NCBI GenBank assembly: GCA_002408385.1 | Contig: DHSB01000041.1 | Span: 1-41,781, forward strand | DNA: 41,781 bases | Direction of reading: 5' to 3' | Origin: Myxococcales bacterium UBA5297 | Lineage (GTDB): Bacteria > Myxococcota > Myxococcia > Myxococcales > UBA5297 | Shown here: piece after piece, positions 1 to 17,958 of the stretch | How positions within the stretch are numbered: position 1 is the stretch's first letter | Layout: the number at the start of each line of letters is the position of its first letter | Translations under genes and position numbers: made by a program | The notes under the pieces: model-generated | What the model was told of the DNA's origin: nothing | The model's input: the letters and a program-made list of their open reading frames with translations, nothing else | The model's database searches: none

Positions 1-327
1 GGGTTCGAGGCAGCCCCGGCGCGTATCGAGGGGGGTTCAGCGGCGGATCGAGGGGGGCTCTCGGACGAGCTGCCGTTCGAGTATCGCAAGCTGATCGAGT
101 CGCTTGGTGCAAGGCCCCGGCGTTCTGCTCTGAGGGCAGCTATCCAGACGCTTTGCGCTTGGAGGCCACTTCGCCCGGCGGACCTTGCGCGCCTCCTCGG
201 AATGCGGCCCGACAACCTTGTATGGCGTCACCTAGGTCCGATGGTCGAAGAAGGCCGCCTTGAGCGGACCTTTCCGCATAAACCGGCGCACCCGGCCCAA
301 GCCTATCGAGCCAAGGCGGAGAAATGA
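1..327 (+). CDS. C-terminal end of an AlbA_2/Schlafen-type ATP-binding protein (5' part outside window)
   Basis: Frame 1 is open from the first base to TGA at 325-327, giving 108 residues of a protein cut by the left edge. The last ~80 residues look like a winged-helix module: a helix around ELPFEYRKLIESLG, then ALRAAIQTLCAWRPLRPADLA and a final MVEEGRLERTFP wing, ending with a HPAQAYRA tail. This layout is familiar from the C-termini of AlbA_2-domain (divergent AAA, Schlafen-like) ATP-binding proteins that often accompany BREX genes. The gene ends 112 bp before pglX on the same strand, so it could belong to the same defence operon. The function is inferred from the C-terminal layout only; the diagnostic N-terminal domain is not in the window. 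It may also be an unrelated winged-helix protein. Confidence 0.55.
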   Translation, partial: GFEAAPARIEGGSAADRGGLSDELPFEYRKLIESLGARPRRSALRAAIQTLCAWRPLRPADLARLLGMRPDNLVWRHLGPMVEEGRLERTFPHKPAHPAQAYRAKAEK

Positions 328-439
328 CCGACCGATGCTCTCGCTGGCTTTGGCCGCGCGCTGAATCGACTCCTGCATTGAATTGCTGAGGCTCTCGCAG
401 CCGAAAACACACCACGCAACTACGAACAAGAGCCCGTCC

Positions 440-7266
<6,827 letters not shown>

Positions 7267-7332
7267 AGTCACGACGACTCGTGCAGCGCTATCGGCACGC
7301 CGTAGCAAACCAGCTTCACGGAAGGAAGCCGT

Positions 7333-8832
7333 TTGAGTCCTCTGCATTCCGCCGACTACCTGGAAGGCCTCGTTCGCGAGATCTGCAAGCTCCCGAGGGA
7401 AACCGAGTGGGTGGAACTGAAGGCGGATAACGCCAATCCGCAGGAGATCGGCGAATACATCTCTGCACTGGCAAACGGTGCTGCTCTCTCGGGGAAGGCG
7501 TTTGCCTACCTTGTCTGGGGAATCGACGACGGCTCGCACAAAATCGTCGGCACCGACTTCAGGCCCTCGTCGAAGAAGGTTGGTAACGAGGAGCTCGAGA
7601 ACTGGTTGCTCCGATCGCTGTCTCCGAAGATCCAGTTTCGGTTCTTCGAGGTTCCCATCGAGGGCAAGGAGGTTGTCCTGCTCGAGATCGAGCGGGCCTC
7701 CATTCATCCCGTCCAGTTTCAGGGGCAGGAGTTCGTCCGAGTCGGAAGCTACAAGAAGAAGCTGAAGGACTTCCCGCAGAAGGAGCGAGAGCTTTGGCGG
7801 GTCTTCGATACGACGCCTTTCGAAGCGAGAGCAGGGGTCGAGCGCGTCTCCGACGACCAGGTGCTGAGCCTGCTCGACTACCCGGGCTATTTCGAGCTGA
7901 TCGGCCGTCGCGTTCCGGATGGAAAGCCAGCCCTACTTCGCGCACTCCAGGACGACGAGCTCATTCGAACGTGCGAAGCCGGGGGGTGGACCATCACCAA
8001 TCTCGGCGCGCTCCTCTTCGCCAGGCGCCTGAATGAGTTTCGTGGTCTCCGGCGAAAGGCCGTGCGCGTCATCGTCTACCAGGGTGACGGCCGGCTCATC
8101 ACAATCAGAGAGCAGGTAGGCGAGACCGGCTATGCCTCGGGGTTCAAGTGGCTGCTGGATCTGGTGAGCAGCCTTGTGCCTTCCAACGAGGTGATCGGAA
8201 GGGCGCTTAGAAGAACCGTACCGGCCTATCCTCCGCTGGCCATTCGCGAGCTCATCGCGAATGCGCTCATCCACCAGGACATGTTCGCGACCGGCACGGG
8301 ACCGACCATCGAACTCTTCGATCGTCGAATCGAGATAACGAACCCGGGCGTGCCCCTGGTGTCGGCCGACCGCTTCCTTGATACGCCACCGAAGTCGCGG
8401 AACGAGACGCTAGCCTCCCTGATGCGCCGAGCCGGCATCTGCGAAGAACGAGGCACCGGCGTCGACAAGGTGGTTTGGCAAGCCGAGTACTACCAACTCC
8501 CAGCCCCGCTCTTCGAAGTGACCGGCGACTTCACCCGTGCCGTGCTCTTCGCCCCTCGGCCGCTCGCCAAGATGGACAGGCCGGACCGGCTGCGGGCCTG
8601 CTACCTCCACGCCTGCCTCAAGTACGTCAACCGGGAGTTCATGACCAACACCTCGGTTCGCGAGCGTTTCGGCATCGAGGCGCACAACGGCGCCACGGCC
8701 TCGAGGCTCATCAAGGAGGCGGTCGAGGAGGGCCTCGTCGTGCCGCACGATGTGGGCGCAGGCAAAAAGTACATGAAGTACGTGCCCTTCTGGGCTGTGA
8801 GGGGGCATGAGAGCGAGGACAGGGCTGTGTGA
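7333..8832 (+). CDS. AlbA_2 / GHKL-like ATP-binding protein (divergent AAA_4, Schlafen-like)
   Basis: This 499-residue protein starts with TTG at 7333 behind a GGAAG-type ribosome site. Residues ~10-150 form an AlbA_2 nucleic-acid-binding domain (ETEWVELKADNANP near the N-terminus, then AYLVWGIDD and EFVRVGSYKKKL). Residues ~295-390 match the C-terminal ATP-binding region of these proteins: IRELIANALIHQD, where the Asn and His-Gln-Asp are typical, then IEITNPG and ERGTGVDKV. A winged-helix tail closes the protein. The family is usually annotated as transcriptional regulator or putative DNA-binding ATPase, and members are common passengers in BREX and restriction islands. It lies 66 bp after pglZ. 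The partial gene at the left edge seems to end in a related tail, so the island may hold two such proteins. Whether it regulates BREX or is a separate defence effector cannot be told from sequence. Confidence 0.8.
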   Translation: MSPLHSADYLEGLVREICKLPRETEWVELKADNANPQEIGEYISALANGAALSGKAFAYLVWGIDDGSHKIVGTDFRPSSKKVGNEELENWLLRSLSPKIQFRFFEVPIEGKEVVLLEIERASIHPVQFQGQEFVRVGSYKKKLKDFPQKERELWRVFDTTPFEARAGVERVSDDQVLSLLDYPGYFELIGRRVPDGKPALLRALQDDELIRTCEAGGWTITNLGALLFARRLNEFRGLRRKAVRVIVYQGDGRLITIREQVGETGYASGFKWLLDLVSSLVPSNEVIGRALRRTVPAYPPLAIRELIANALIHQDMFATGTGPTIELFDRRIEITNPGVPLVSADRFLDTPPKSRNETLASLMRRAGICEERGTGVDKVVWQAEYYQLPAPLFEVTGDFTRAVLFAPRPLAKMDRPDRLRACYLHACLKYVNREFMTNTSVRERFGIEAHNGATASRLIKEAVEEGLVVPHDVGAGKKYMKYVPFWAVRGHESEDRAV

Positions 8833-9338
8833 GGTTTCTCTTTGATGAGCACGTGCGTGCTGCGCCCCTCAGGACCGGTTTCCGTCGAGAAGACGGGCGC
8901 TTGCGTTCTTGCTGGTCATTTGATGCGGCGGCGCTCCAGAAGCTGAGAAGGGGGGCTGGAGGGCGGCCAAGAGGGCACGCGCTAGCGTGCGGTTCTTTTT
9001 GATGAGATGGCGCGCTCGGCACCGTCGCTCCCGGCTTTGTGCTGAGAAAACAGGTACTTGCGTATTTGATGGCCATTTGATGGGTGGGCTCGAGAGGACT
9101 GGCGGGAGGTCTCGCGCTCGAGTGTCCCAGACTTCATGCGAGCCTCGTCGAGCGATTTGGAGCGGCCACCGGTGATGCCGAGCGTAAAGGCGACCAGCGG
9201 GAGTCTCGGAGTCGAGGCACGCGGGCAAAGTGACAACCGCTCGCTGCCTCAAGCCCAGAGCCAAAAAATGTTCCAAGGACCCGGTGGCACCCGTCTCCCG
9301 CGTCACCGAAGCCTGCAGGACGGTTTCCCCGACGGCGC
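8833..9338. other. Non-coding gap with degenerate direct repeats
   Basis: No credible gene is seen in these 506 bp; the open frames on both strands are short or Arg-rich shadows. The stretch is less GC-rich than its surroundings. Two imperfect direct copies of a ~45 bp segment lie at about 8891-8935 and 9043-9087; both can be read as EKTG(A/T)CV followed by GHLM in one frame, so they may be relics of one coding repeat. A copy of the dispersed repeat described at 9169-9216 follows. Confidence 0.5.
9169..9216 (+). repeat. Dispersed intergenic repeat A (CCGGTNAYSCCGAGCGTA core)
   Basis: The segment starts CCGGTGATGCCGAGCGTA and runs into AGGCGACCAGCGGGAG and CTCGGAGTCGAG. Nearly the same string occurs at 21802-21849, with a shorter version at 20744-20780 and core-only copies elsewhere in the window. 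It belongs to the class of palindromic, protein-free intergenic repeats often seen in large soil-bacterial genomes. Confidence 0.7.
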
Positions 9339-10183
9339 ATGATAGGTTTCCGACGCATGGGCGACCTGAACACACTGCTCGAGGCGCTCGAGCTTCACCG
9401 AAAGAACCTCCAGGCGCCCGAAGACGGCTGGCCCGACGCTCTCTTCGCCGATCAGGTTCCTCGGCTGCCACTGTTTCATCGGCTTGGTGAGCCATTGCGC
9501 GATGCTGCGGGCGCACTCGAGAGAGACGAGATCGTCCTCGAGCTCGCTGGGCCCAAGGCGGGCAGGGCCGCCATCGGAACCGACGCCTGCGTCTTCGCCT
9601 CCGTCGGCCTCGCCGCGTACCTGACCCCACGGTCGTCCTTGCCTTCGGGCCTGTCGAGCAGCACCGCCAGGCGCGCCTCTCGGTGCCCTGGGATACCCGG
9701 GGAGCGGCAGCCCTGCTGCGCTGGAGCCCAGAGGTCGCCAGCGAGAAGATCGCCCGCTTCAGCCTTTCGGCGCCTGATGACGAGACCTACCTCGCCCGCC
9801 ACCTCGCGACGTGCTTTCAGAGCTGGGAGCGCTTTCTGGCACGCGAGCGCCCGCTGGCTCCTGACACGCTCGAGGCGAGAGTGCTCGGCTGGGCGCTCGA
9901 GGCCCCGGCTGATGTGGATGTGACTGCATTGACAACTCCGGAAGCTCGTTTCCTCGAGTCACAAACGCTCGGCGAGACGCTTCTGGCCGTGTTCGTCGAC
10001 GCTGACTTCCCCGACTTGAGTCCGGCGTCGTCCGACTGGCGCAATACCTACGCCGTTCTTAGACGAATCGTCGAACGGCGCAAGCCTGCGGTCTTCAAGC
10101 CATTGAGACGCATGAAGCCTGGACCCTCACTCGCGCAGGCAGCGACGAGCTTTGTTCTCGAGCGCTTAGGGGAGGAGCCATGA
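9339..10183 (+). pseudogene. Unknown protein, reading frame broken near 9624 (frameshift or sequencing error)
   Basis: Two overlapping frames together make one protein of ~280 residues. The 5' frame (ATG at 9339 or, more likely, 9357, MGDLNTLLEALELHRKNLQ) reads protein-like to about AAYLTP. The -1 frame then continues as PTVVLAFGPVEQHRQARLSV and on through MPWDTRGAAALLRWSPEV to TGA at 10181-10183. After the switch the first frame becomes Ser/Arg/Pro-rich nonsense. A single missing base around 9620-9628 (ACCCCA) would explain it: an indel in the DNA, an assembly error, or less likely programmed -1 slippage. The 3' end overlaps the next start (ATGA), so the pair forms one translational unit. 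No known domain is recognised; the protein is acidic, mixed helical, and has no signal peptide or membrane segment. Confidence 0.6.
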
Positions 10184-12045
10184 GGGCATTCCCTGCCACA
10201 CGCGATTGGCACATTCACTTCGTCCACCGCAGGGACGCGGAGCAGCCAAACAGCCGGCGCCCGGCTCGCGTATTGCTGCGCGATGGGGATGCCCCCGAGC
10301 TCGTGGCACCAGTATCTGGTGGCACCAGCCGCCTGTTCGGCTTTGTCTACGAGGCGCAGGACCTGGCGGTCGAAGACCACGAGTGGATCGCCTGCTCGCC
10401 GGCCGTCCGCTGGCAGCCCGGCAGGCTCCCGGTGGTCGTGCGCAGTCATCCGCTCGAGCTTGAGCTTGTCGACGAGCTCGAAGCCGAACGACGGAGACGC
10501 AGGGAAGCTGCCTCCGCCGTATCCAGGGCGCTCTCCGGTGGCTCTACCGGAAGCACACTTGAGCGGGTCGGTCTCCTCGAGCATGCCGACGCGCTCCTCG
10601 GCGGGCACGTCGTCCCGCTTGCTGCTCTCGAAGCATTGCGCTTCGAGCTGTCCTCGCCGCCGGAAATTGGAGACGCGGCGGACCTGAACCGGCGGCTTCG
10701 CGATGCTGCTCGCATAGGCAACGCGGCGCTCACCCGCGCGCTGAGCCAAGTGGGCTTCGAGGAGGTGGGCAGAAATCTAGATATCCGGGCCAGGCTGACG
10801 ACTGCCGTAGACCGAGCGTTCGGCGCCCATTCAGCTCTCGATCCGCGACTCTGGCAGACGATGCGCCAGAGGCTGCTGTGGAGTTGGTGGACTCACGCGC
10901 GGGTCTGGTCCGAAGGGCTTGATTTGAACGGGCTTGCACGGAAACTCGGGAGCGATCGCCGAACTCTCGAATCCCTGGCACGCGCAGAAATCGCCCCCGG
11001 CCCCGAGCTGCGCAACCACCTGCCCAGCGAAGAAGACGCGCTCCAGCAACTCGAGCTGCCCGAGTCGCTCTCCTCGCCACAGGTCGCGCAGATAGCAGCG
11101 AGCTTTCGCCCGCGACTTGAATTGATGAGCTCGCAGATTGCCGAGTTGGAGCGGCTCGTTGGGCGGGTCGACACGCTTACGACCTGGGAATCCGCGGCGG
11201 CGGCGCTCGAAAGCATTGCGAACGACCTGGAGATCAACCGCGCGCAGGGCCTTCAGGTCTGGGAGCTCGGGCGAATCGCCGCGGAACAGTTCCGAGAGGG
11301 GGTGGACCTTGGTCCTCGCGATCCGCTGCCACTCCCGAGGCTGCTTGGCGCTGCGGGACTGCACGTCGTCGCCGGCGCCACTCCTCTACCCCTCCTGCTC
11401 GGCGAGTGGGCCATTGGCGCAGGGGGCGCGCCCATCATCGCCCTCGGGCCCCAAGTGCTCTCGGGTGACCTGGGCGTTGCTCGCTTTGCGGTCGCTCATC
11501 AACTCGGCCATCTCATCGAGTCCCATGCAACCGGCAGAGCAATCGCCTGCAGCAGCATCGACGCAGAGGAGCCCCCGAGTGGCGAGCGGGAATCATTCGC
11601 CAATGCGTTTGCCGTTTATCTGCTCGCGCCGCGCAGCGCCGTTCGGACACTGATGGGCGAGCCGCCTTCGCGCGTATGGTCGAGCCCGCGGGCACGCGAA
11701 TGGCTGTGGGGGGCGACAAAGGACGTCGCGGCGACTTTTGGCCTCAGCGCCGGTGCGGCGCTTCCCCACGTAGTGAATTGCCTTCGGGAGCTTGCCACGC
11801 GCGAAATGCTCGCCTCCCTGCGACAGGACCGGGATTGGCCCGAGGTTCGCGAGGGCGCCCGAGATCGACTCGAAAACCTTTGGACCGACGACCGCAGACG
11901 CTTCGATCTTGAAGCTGGGCCTGGTCTGGCTCCTGCCGAAGCACTGCGCCGGCCCAGATCGACGGCCTTCGAACGGTTGCTGGATGAGGCGCAGCTTCAT
12001 GACCTCATCGACGAGGCGACTGCCAACGGTCTTCGCGCAGCCTGA
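10180..12045 (+). CDS. Large ImmA/IrrE-like protein with degenerate zinc-peptidase motif HQLGH
   Basis: This 621-residue protein overlaps the preceding gene by ATGA. The N-terminal ~380 residues are not recognised: a beta-rich start (WHIHFVHRRDAEQ) followed by long helices. Residues ~385-500 resemble the ImmA/IrrE metallopeptidase fold: GGAPIIALGPQVLSGD, FAVAHQLGHLIE with His440 and His444, then ERESFANAFAVYLLAP with Glu471 in the place of the third zinc ligand. The usual catalytic Glu of HExxH is Gln441 (CAA), one base from GAA, so zinc could still bind while peptide cleavage is probably lost. ImmA-type proteins normally cleave or sense repressors in mobile elements and toxin-antitoxin modules. 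Its position inside a BREX operon suggests a defence accessory, but the role is unknown. The fold call is moderate and the gene call is strong. Confidence 0.75.
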   Translation: MRAFPATRDWHIHFVHRRDAEQPNSRRPARVLLRDGDAPELVAPVSGGTSRLFGFVYEAQDLAVEDHEWIACSPAVRWQPGRLPVVVRSHPLELELVDELEAERRRRREAASAVSRALSGGSTGSTLERVGLLEHADALLGGHVVPLAALEALRFELSSPPEIGDAADLNRRLRDAARIGNAALTRALSQVGFEEVGRNLDIRARLTTAVDRAFGAHSALDPRLWQTMRQRLLWSWWTHARVWSEGLDLNGLARKLGSDRRTLESLARAEIAPGPELRNHLPSEEDALQQLELPESLSSPQVAQIAASFRPRLELMSSQIAELERLVGRVDTLTTWESAAAALESIANDLEINRAQGLQVWELGRIAAEQFREGVDLGPRDPLPLPRLLGAAGLHVVAGATPLPLLLGEWAIGAGGAPIIALGPQVLSGDLGVARFAVAHQLGHLIESHATGRAIACSSIDAEEPPSGERESFANAFAVYLLAPRSAVRTLMGEPPSRVWSSPRAREWLWGATKDVAATFGLSAGAALPHVVNCLRELATREMLASLRQDRDWPEVREGARDRLENLWTDDRRRFDLEAGPGLAPAEALRRPRSTAFERLLDEAQLHDLIDEATANGLRAA

Positions 12046-12165
12046 TGCGTGGAGCTCGCTTGCGGAGAGCCGTGCGCTGGGCAGGCAGTCCAGCCCGCAT
12101 GACTGCCGCTCTCGGGTTGGGCTCATTCCGGTCCGTTCCCCCCACCAACGAGAGAGCGAATACCG

Positions 12166-12234
12166 ATGGGACTTAGCAAACGCGATGTCGAGCCCATCTT
12201 CGAACGCTTGCTCCCGGGTGCCGTGTCCGAGTGA
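12166..12234 (+). pseudogene. brxD: Relic of brxD 5' end (22 codons)
   Basis: The segment reads MGLSKRDVEPIFERL and five-plus further residues before a TGA. It aligns without gaps to the first codons of the intact brxD at 14507 (MGLSKRDVEHIFERL), with about 12 differences in 66 bases by hand count, many of them at third codon positions. After the stop the similarity ends. It is therefore the broken start of a diverged second brxD copy, placed 120 bp after the HQLGH gene, exactly where brxD would follow if the XRE/PIN pair had not been present. Confidence 0.8.
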
Positions 12235-12337
12235 CCGCTGAAGCAGGGGCAGAGGGGGCGTCACGAACGCAGAGGCAGTGAGCGGACATCCGGGCCGCGC
12301 CTCTGTCACCAGATTGGCGATCTAATGGGCGGGAGAT

Positions 12338-12352
12338 TTTGACAATGTCAAA
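12338..12352. promoter_or_regulatory. Palindrome TTTGACA-A-TGTCAAA, candidate operator
   Basis: A 15 bp palindrome with perfect 7 bp arms and a one-base centre lies 66 bp upstream of the XRE-ImmA start. It is in an AT-richer patch and contains a TTGACA that could also serve as a -35 box. Palindromes of this size are usual binding sites of XRE repressors, so autoregulation of the downstream pair is a reasonable inference. No convincing -10 box was found at the standard distance. Confidence 0.5.
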
Positions 12353-12418
12353 GGAGGGATCCACCGTTGAAGCGCGGCTTTCGACGTACCGAGGAGCGAG
12401 AACGCGAGGAGCAACCTG

Positions 12419-13618
12419 GTGATCTCTTCCCAGAAGATCGGCGAGCGCGTCGCGGCTGCTCGCAAGCGCGCGGGCATGACCCAGGCGCAGTTGGCCGAGA
12501 GGTTGGGTGTCTCCCGTCCCACCTTGATCGCCGTGGAGAAGGGCGAGCGCCGGCTCTCCAATGAAGAGATCGTCAAGCTCGCTGGCTCGCTCGCCGTGGA
12601 GGTGAACGACCTTCTCCGCGAGCACGCCGTCGTCGGCGAAATCTCTCCCCGGTTCAAAGCAAGGGCGCACACGCCGGAGGTCGAGCGAGGGGTCGAGCGG
12701 CTTCGGCAGCTTGGCGCCTGGTGTGCCGAGCTCGAATCGCTCTTGGGAATCACAAGGGCAGTTGCGCCGCTGGATTTCATCGAGGCCTTCCGCCAGGCCC
12801 GAGGCGGCGAGACCGCCCCGGAGGCCGCAGGATGCGAAGCAGCCTCGCTCGTGCGCCGGACCCTGGGCCTTGGCGACGGACCGGTCTTGGGGCTCGAGGA
12901 CAAGCTCGAGCTGGAGGCTGGGTTCCGGGTCTTCTCGCTGCCTCTCGACCCGAGCATCGCCGCCCTCTTCATATGGGGCGAGGAGCTGGGCCCGTGCGTC
13001 GGCCTGAGCGCGAGCCATTCGCACGCGAGGCGCCGCCTCTCCCTCGCGCACGAGCTGGGACATTTCCTGCGTGATCCGGAGGCGGGCGACGTGCTGCTCG
13101 CCGCGCCACAAAAGAGCCGCGACGCGACCGAGGTCTTCTGCGACGCCTTCGCCCGCGAGCTGCTGATGCCGGCCGAGGGGCTGCGTCGCCGGGTCTCGCA
13201 GCGACGGCGCTCGCGAGGCGGGCGCCTCACGTTCACCGACCTGCTCGCTTATGCGAACGCCTACGAAATCTCCTTCCAGGCGATGAGCCTGCGTCTCGAG
13301 GCGCTTGGCTGCATCGAGCGCGGGACCTTTGCCGGCTTGGAGAAGCAGGGCCGTGGCTCGAGGGCCGCGGAGAAGGAGTCGGAGTACTTGCCGGAGAGCA
13401 TCCAACCCGACTGCTTCTCGGAGCGCTATTTCCAGCTCGCCTTCGAGGCCTATGACGCGGCGCTGCTCTCCGAGACCGAGCTCATGCGCTTCCTCGGCTG
13501 CAATCGGCTCGCGGTCCGCTCGCTCTACCTCGAGCGGCGTCTGACCGGGGCCGACGACGGGCGGGTGTTGGAGCTGGATCTCGCTGCACCTGTCGGCGGC
13601 GAGAACAAAGCACCATGA
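12419..13618 (+). CDS. XRE-family HTH protein fused to ImmA/IrrE zinc metallopeptidase
   Basis: This 399-residue protein starts with GTG at 12419, set by an in-frame stop at 12368 and a GAGGAG site ~8 bp upstream. Residues ~5-65 are a classical XRE helix-turn-helix (QKIGERVAAARKRAGMTQAQ, then RLGVSRPTLIAVEKGERRLS). The middle carries the ImmA/IrrE fold with an intact HELGH motif (His211, Glu212, His215), followed by EVFCDAFARELLMP, which supplies the third ligand. A ~100-residue helical tail follows. Such Xre-COG2856 fusions act as repressors, antitoxins or damage-sensing proteases in mobile elements. The stop overlaps the ATG of the PIN-like gene (ATGA), so the two are produced together. The likely reading is a regulator/antitoxin with a downstream nuclease. 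Confidence 0.88.
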   Translation: MISSQKIGERVAAARKRAGMTQAQLAERLGVSRPTLIAVEKGERRLSNEEIVKLAGSLAVEVNDLLREHAVVGEISPRFKARAHTPEVERGVERLRQLGAWCAELESLLGITRAVAPLDFIEAFRQARGGETAPEAAGCEAASLVRRTLGLGDGPVLGLEDKLELEAGFRVFSLPLDPSIAALFIWGEELGPCVGLSASHSHARRRLSLAHELGHFLRDPEAGDVLLAAPQKSRDATEVFCDAFARELLMPAEGLRRRVSQRRRSRGGRLTFTDLLAYANAYEISFQAMSLRLEALGCIERGTFAGLEKQGRGSRAAEKESEYLPESIQPDCFSERYFQLAFEAYDAALLSETELMRFLGCNRLAVRSLYLERRLTGADDGRVLELDLAAPVGGENKAP

Positions 13619-14274
13619 AGCTCGGGCCCATTGTCTGCGACGCGTGCGTCGTCCTCAACCTACTCGCGACGGGGCAAGAGGTCCGATTGGTGCGCGCGCT
13701 CGGCGCCGCGATTCTCATGGCGCCCCTCGCCCACGGCGAGACCCGGTTTCTGTACGGGCCACCCGACGAGGCCGGAAATCCCGGCATCATCCCCGCCAAC
13801 CTTCGGGCGCTCGAGAAGGCGGGGCTCCTCGAGGTCCGGCCCATCGGGGAACCGGGCAGCCGGCTCCATGAGAATTTCGTCCACGTCGCGAGAGTGACTT
13901 CCCAGGCGGACGCCGAGTCGATGGCCGTCGCGAGCGCCTTGGAACTCCCTCTGGCGACCGACGACCGAAAGCAACGGCGGATCTTTTCGACGCTCTTTGG
14001 CGGACCGCTGCTCTCGACCTTGGAGTTGATTCGGGAAACGGCGAGGGTGCTCAAGCTTGCCAACCATGAGGTTCGGGCGATGCTTGCGCAGCTCTTTGAA
14101 AAGGGCCGCTTCGCGCCGCCCCGGGAAGGAAGCGATTTGCCACACGGCGAGTGGTACCGAGGTCATCTGGAGGCGGCCCGAGTGCTGCAGCCCGCGAAGG
14201 AGCCGGATGCACCTGTCACCTCTTCCGGTCGCAAGGGCGGACCTTCGCCGCGCAAGAGGCGCGCAAAGGGATGA
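13615..14274 (+). CDS. PIN-like domain protein, probable nuclease partner of the XRE-ImmA protein
   Basis: This 219-residue protein begins at the ATG overlapping the previous stop. The arrangement of acidic residues fits a PIN-type metal-dependent RNase: Asp9 in IVCDACVVLNLLATG, Asp99 and Glu101 in QADAESMAVA, and Asp116-Asp117 in LPLATDDRKQRR. The central predicted sheet and helices fit a DUF3368-like PIN fold, and a basic Lys/Arg-rich tail (RKGGPSPRKRRAKG) could bind RNA or DNA. PIN toxins of type II toxin-antitoxin systems are usually ~130-150 residues, so this one carries a ~75-residue C-terminal extension. The context with a repressor/protease suggests a toxin released when the XRE-ImmA protein is cleaved or titrated. 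Substrate and toxicity are unknown. Confidence 0.7.
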   Translation: MKLGPIVCDACVVLNLLATGQEVRLVRALGAAILMAPLAHGETRFLYGPPDEAGNPGIIPANLRALEKAGLLEVRPIGEPGSRLHENFVHVARVTSQADAESMAVASALELPLATDDRKQRRIFSTLFGGPLLSTLELIRETARVLKLANHEVRAMLAQLFEKGRFAPPREGSDLPHGEWYRGHLEAARVLQPAKEPDAPVTSSGRKGGPSPRKRRAKG

Positions 14275-14419
14275 GAAACGGATGGGGAACGAGGCCAACG
14301 AGGTCTCGCGCGCTCGAGAGGTGTCGGGAAGTCCCTCTTGACTTGCCAAGCGCGCTCATTTCGAGCGTGAGGCGGCGAGAGGCCTTTCGACTCTGCTCTC
14401 GGCGCTGGAGCGTCGCGAG

Positions 14420-14437
14420 CTACGCTCAGGGTGAGCG
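14420..14437 (-). repeat. Core copy of repeat A in the gap before brxD
   Basis: CTACGCTCAGGGTGAGCG is the reverse complement of the CACCCTGAGCGTAG core seen in the other intergenic repeats of this window. It lies in the 232 bp gap 14275-14506, in which no gene is seen; the gap also shares an AGAGGTGTCGGGAA string with the repeat-rich gap at ~21,760. Confidence 0.5.
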
Positions 14438-14506
14438 GGGGCCTACGGCCGCTCGTCAGGACACGGGCGGAGGCCACTTTCCAGCAAGACGAACACGGGG
14501 ATTGAG

Positions 14507-15823
<1,317 letters not shown>

Positions 15824-15825
15824 AG

Positions 15826-17958
<2,133 letters not shown>

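Noticed and set aside
8869..9630. 253-codon minus-strand frame in the gap after the AlbA_2 gene
   Set aside because: It starts inside the frame-broken gene, contains translated repeat A and has poly-Arg stretches; not protein-like.
12367..12564. Small TTG-started frame with an AAGGAGG site upstream of the XRE-ImmA gene
   Set aside because: The ribosome-like site is good, but the product is highly charged, runs inside the HTH gene in another frame and resembles nothing; a leader-peptide role cannot be shown.
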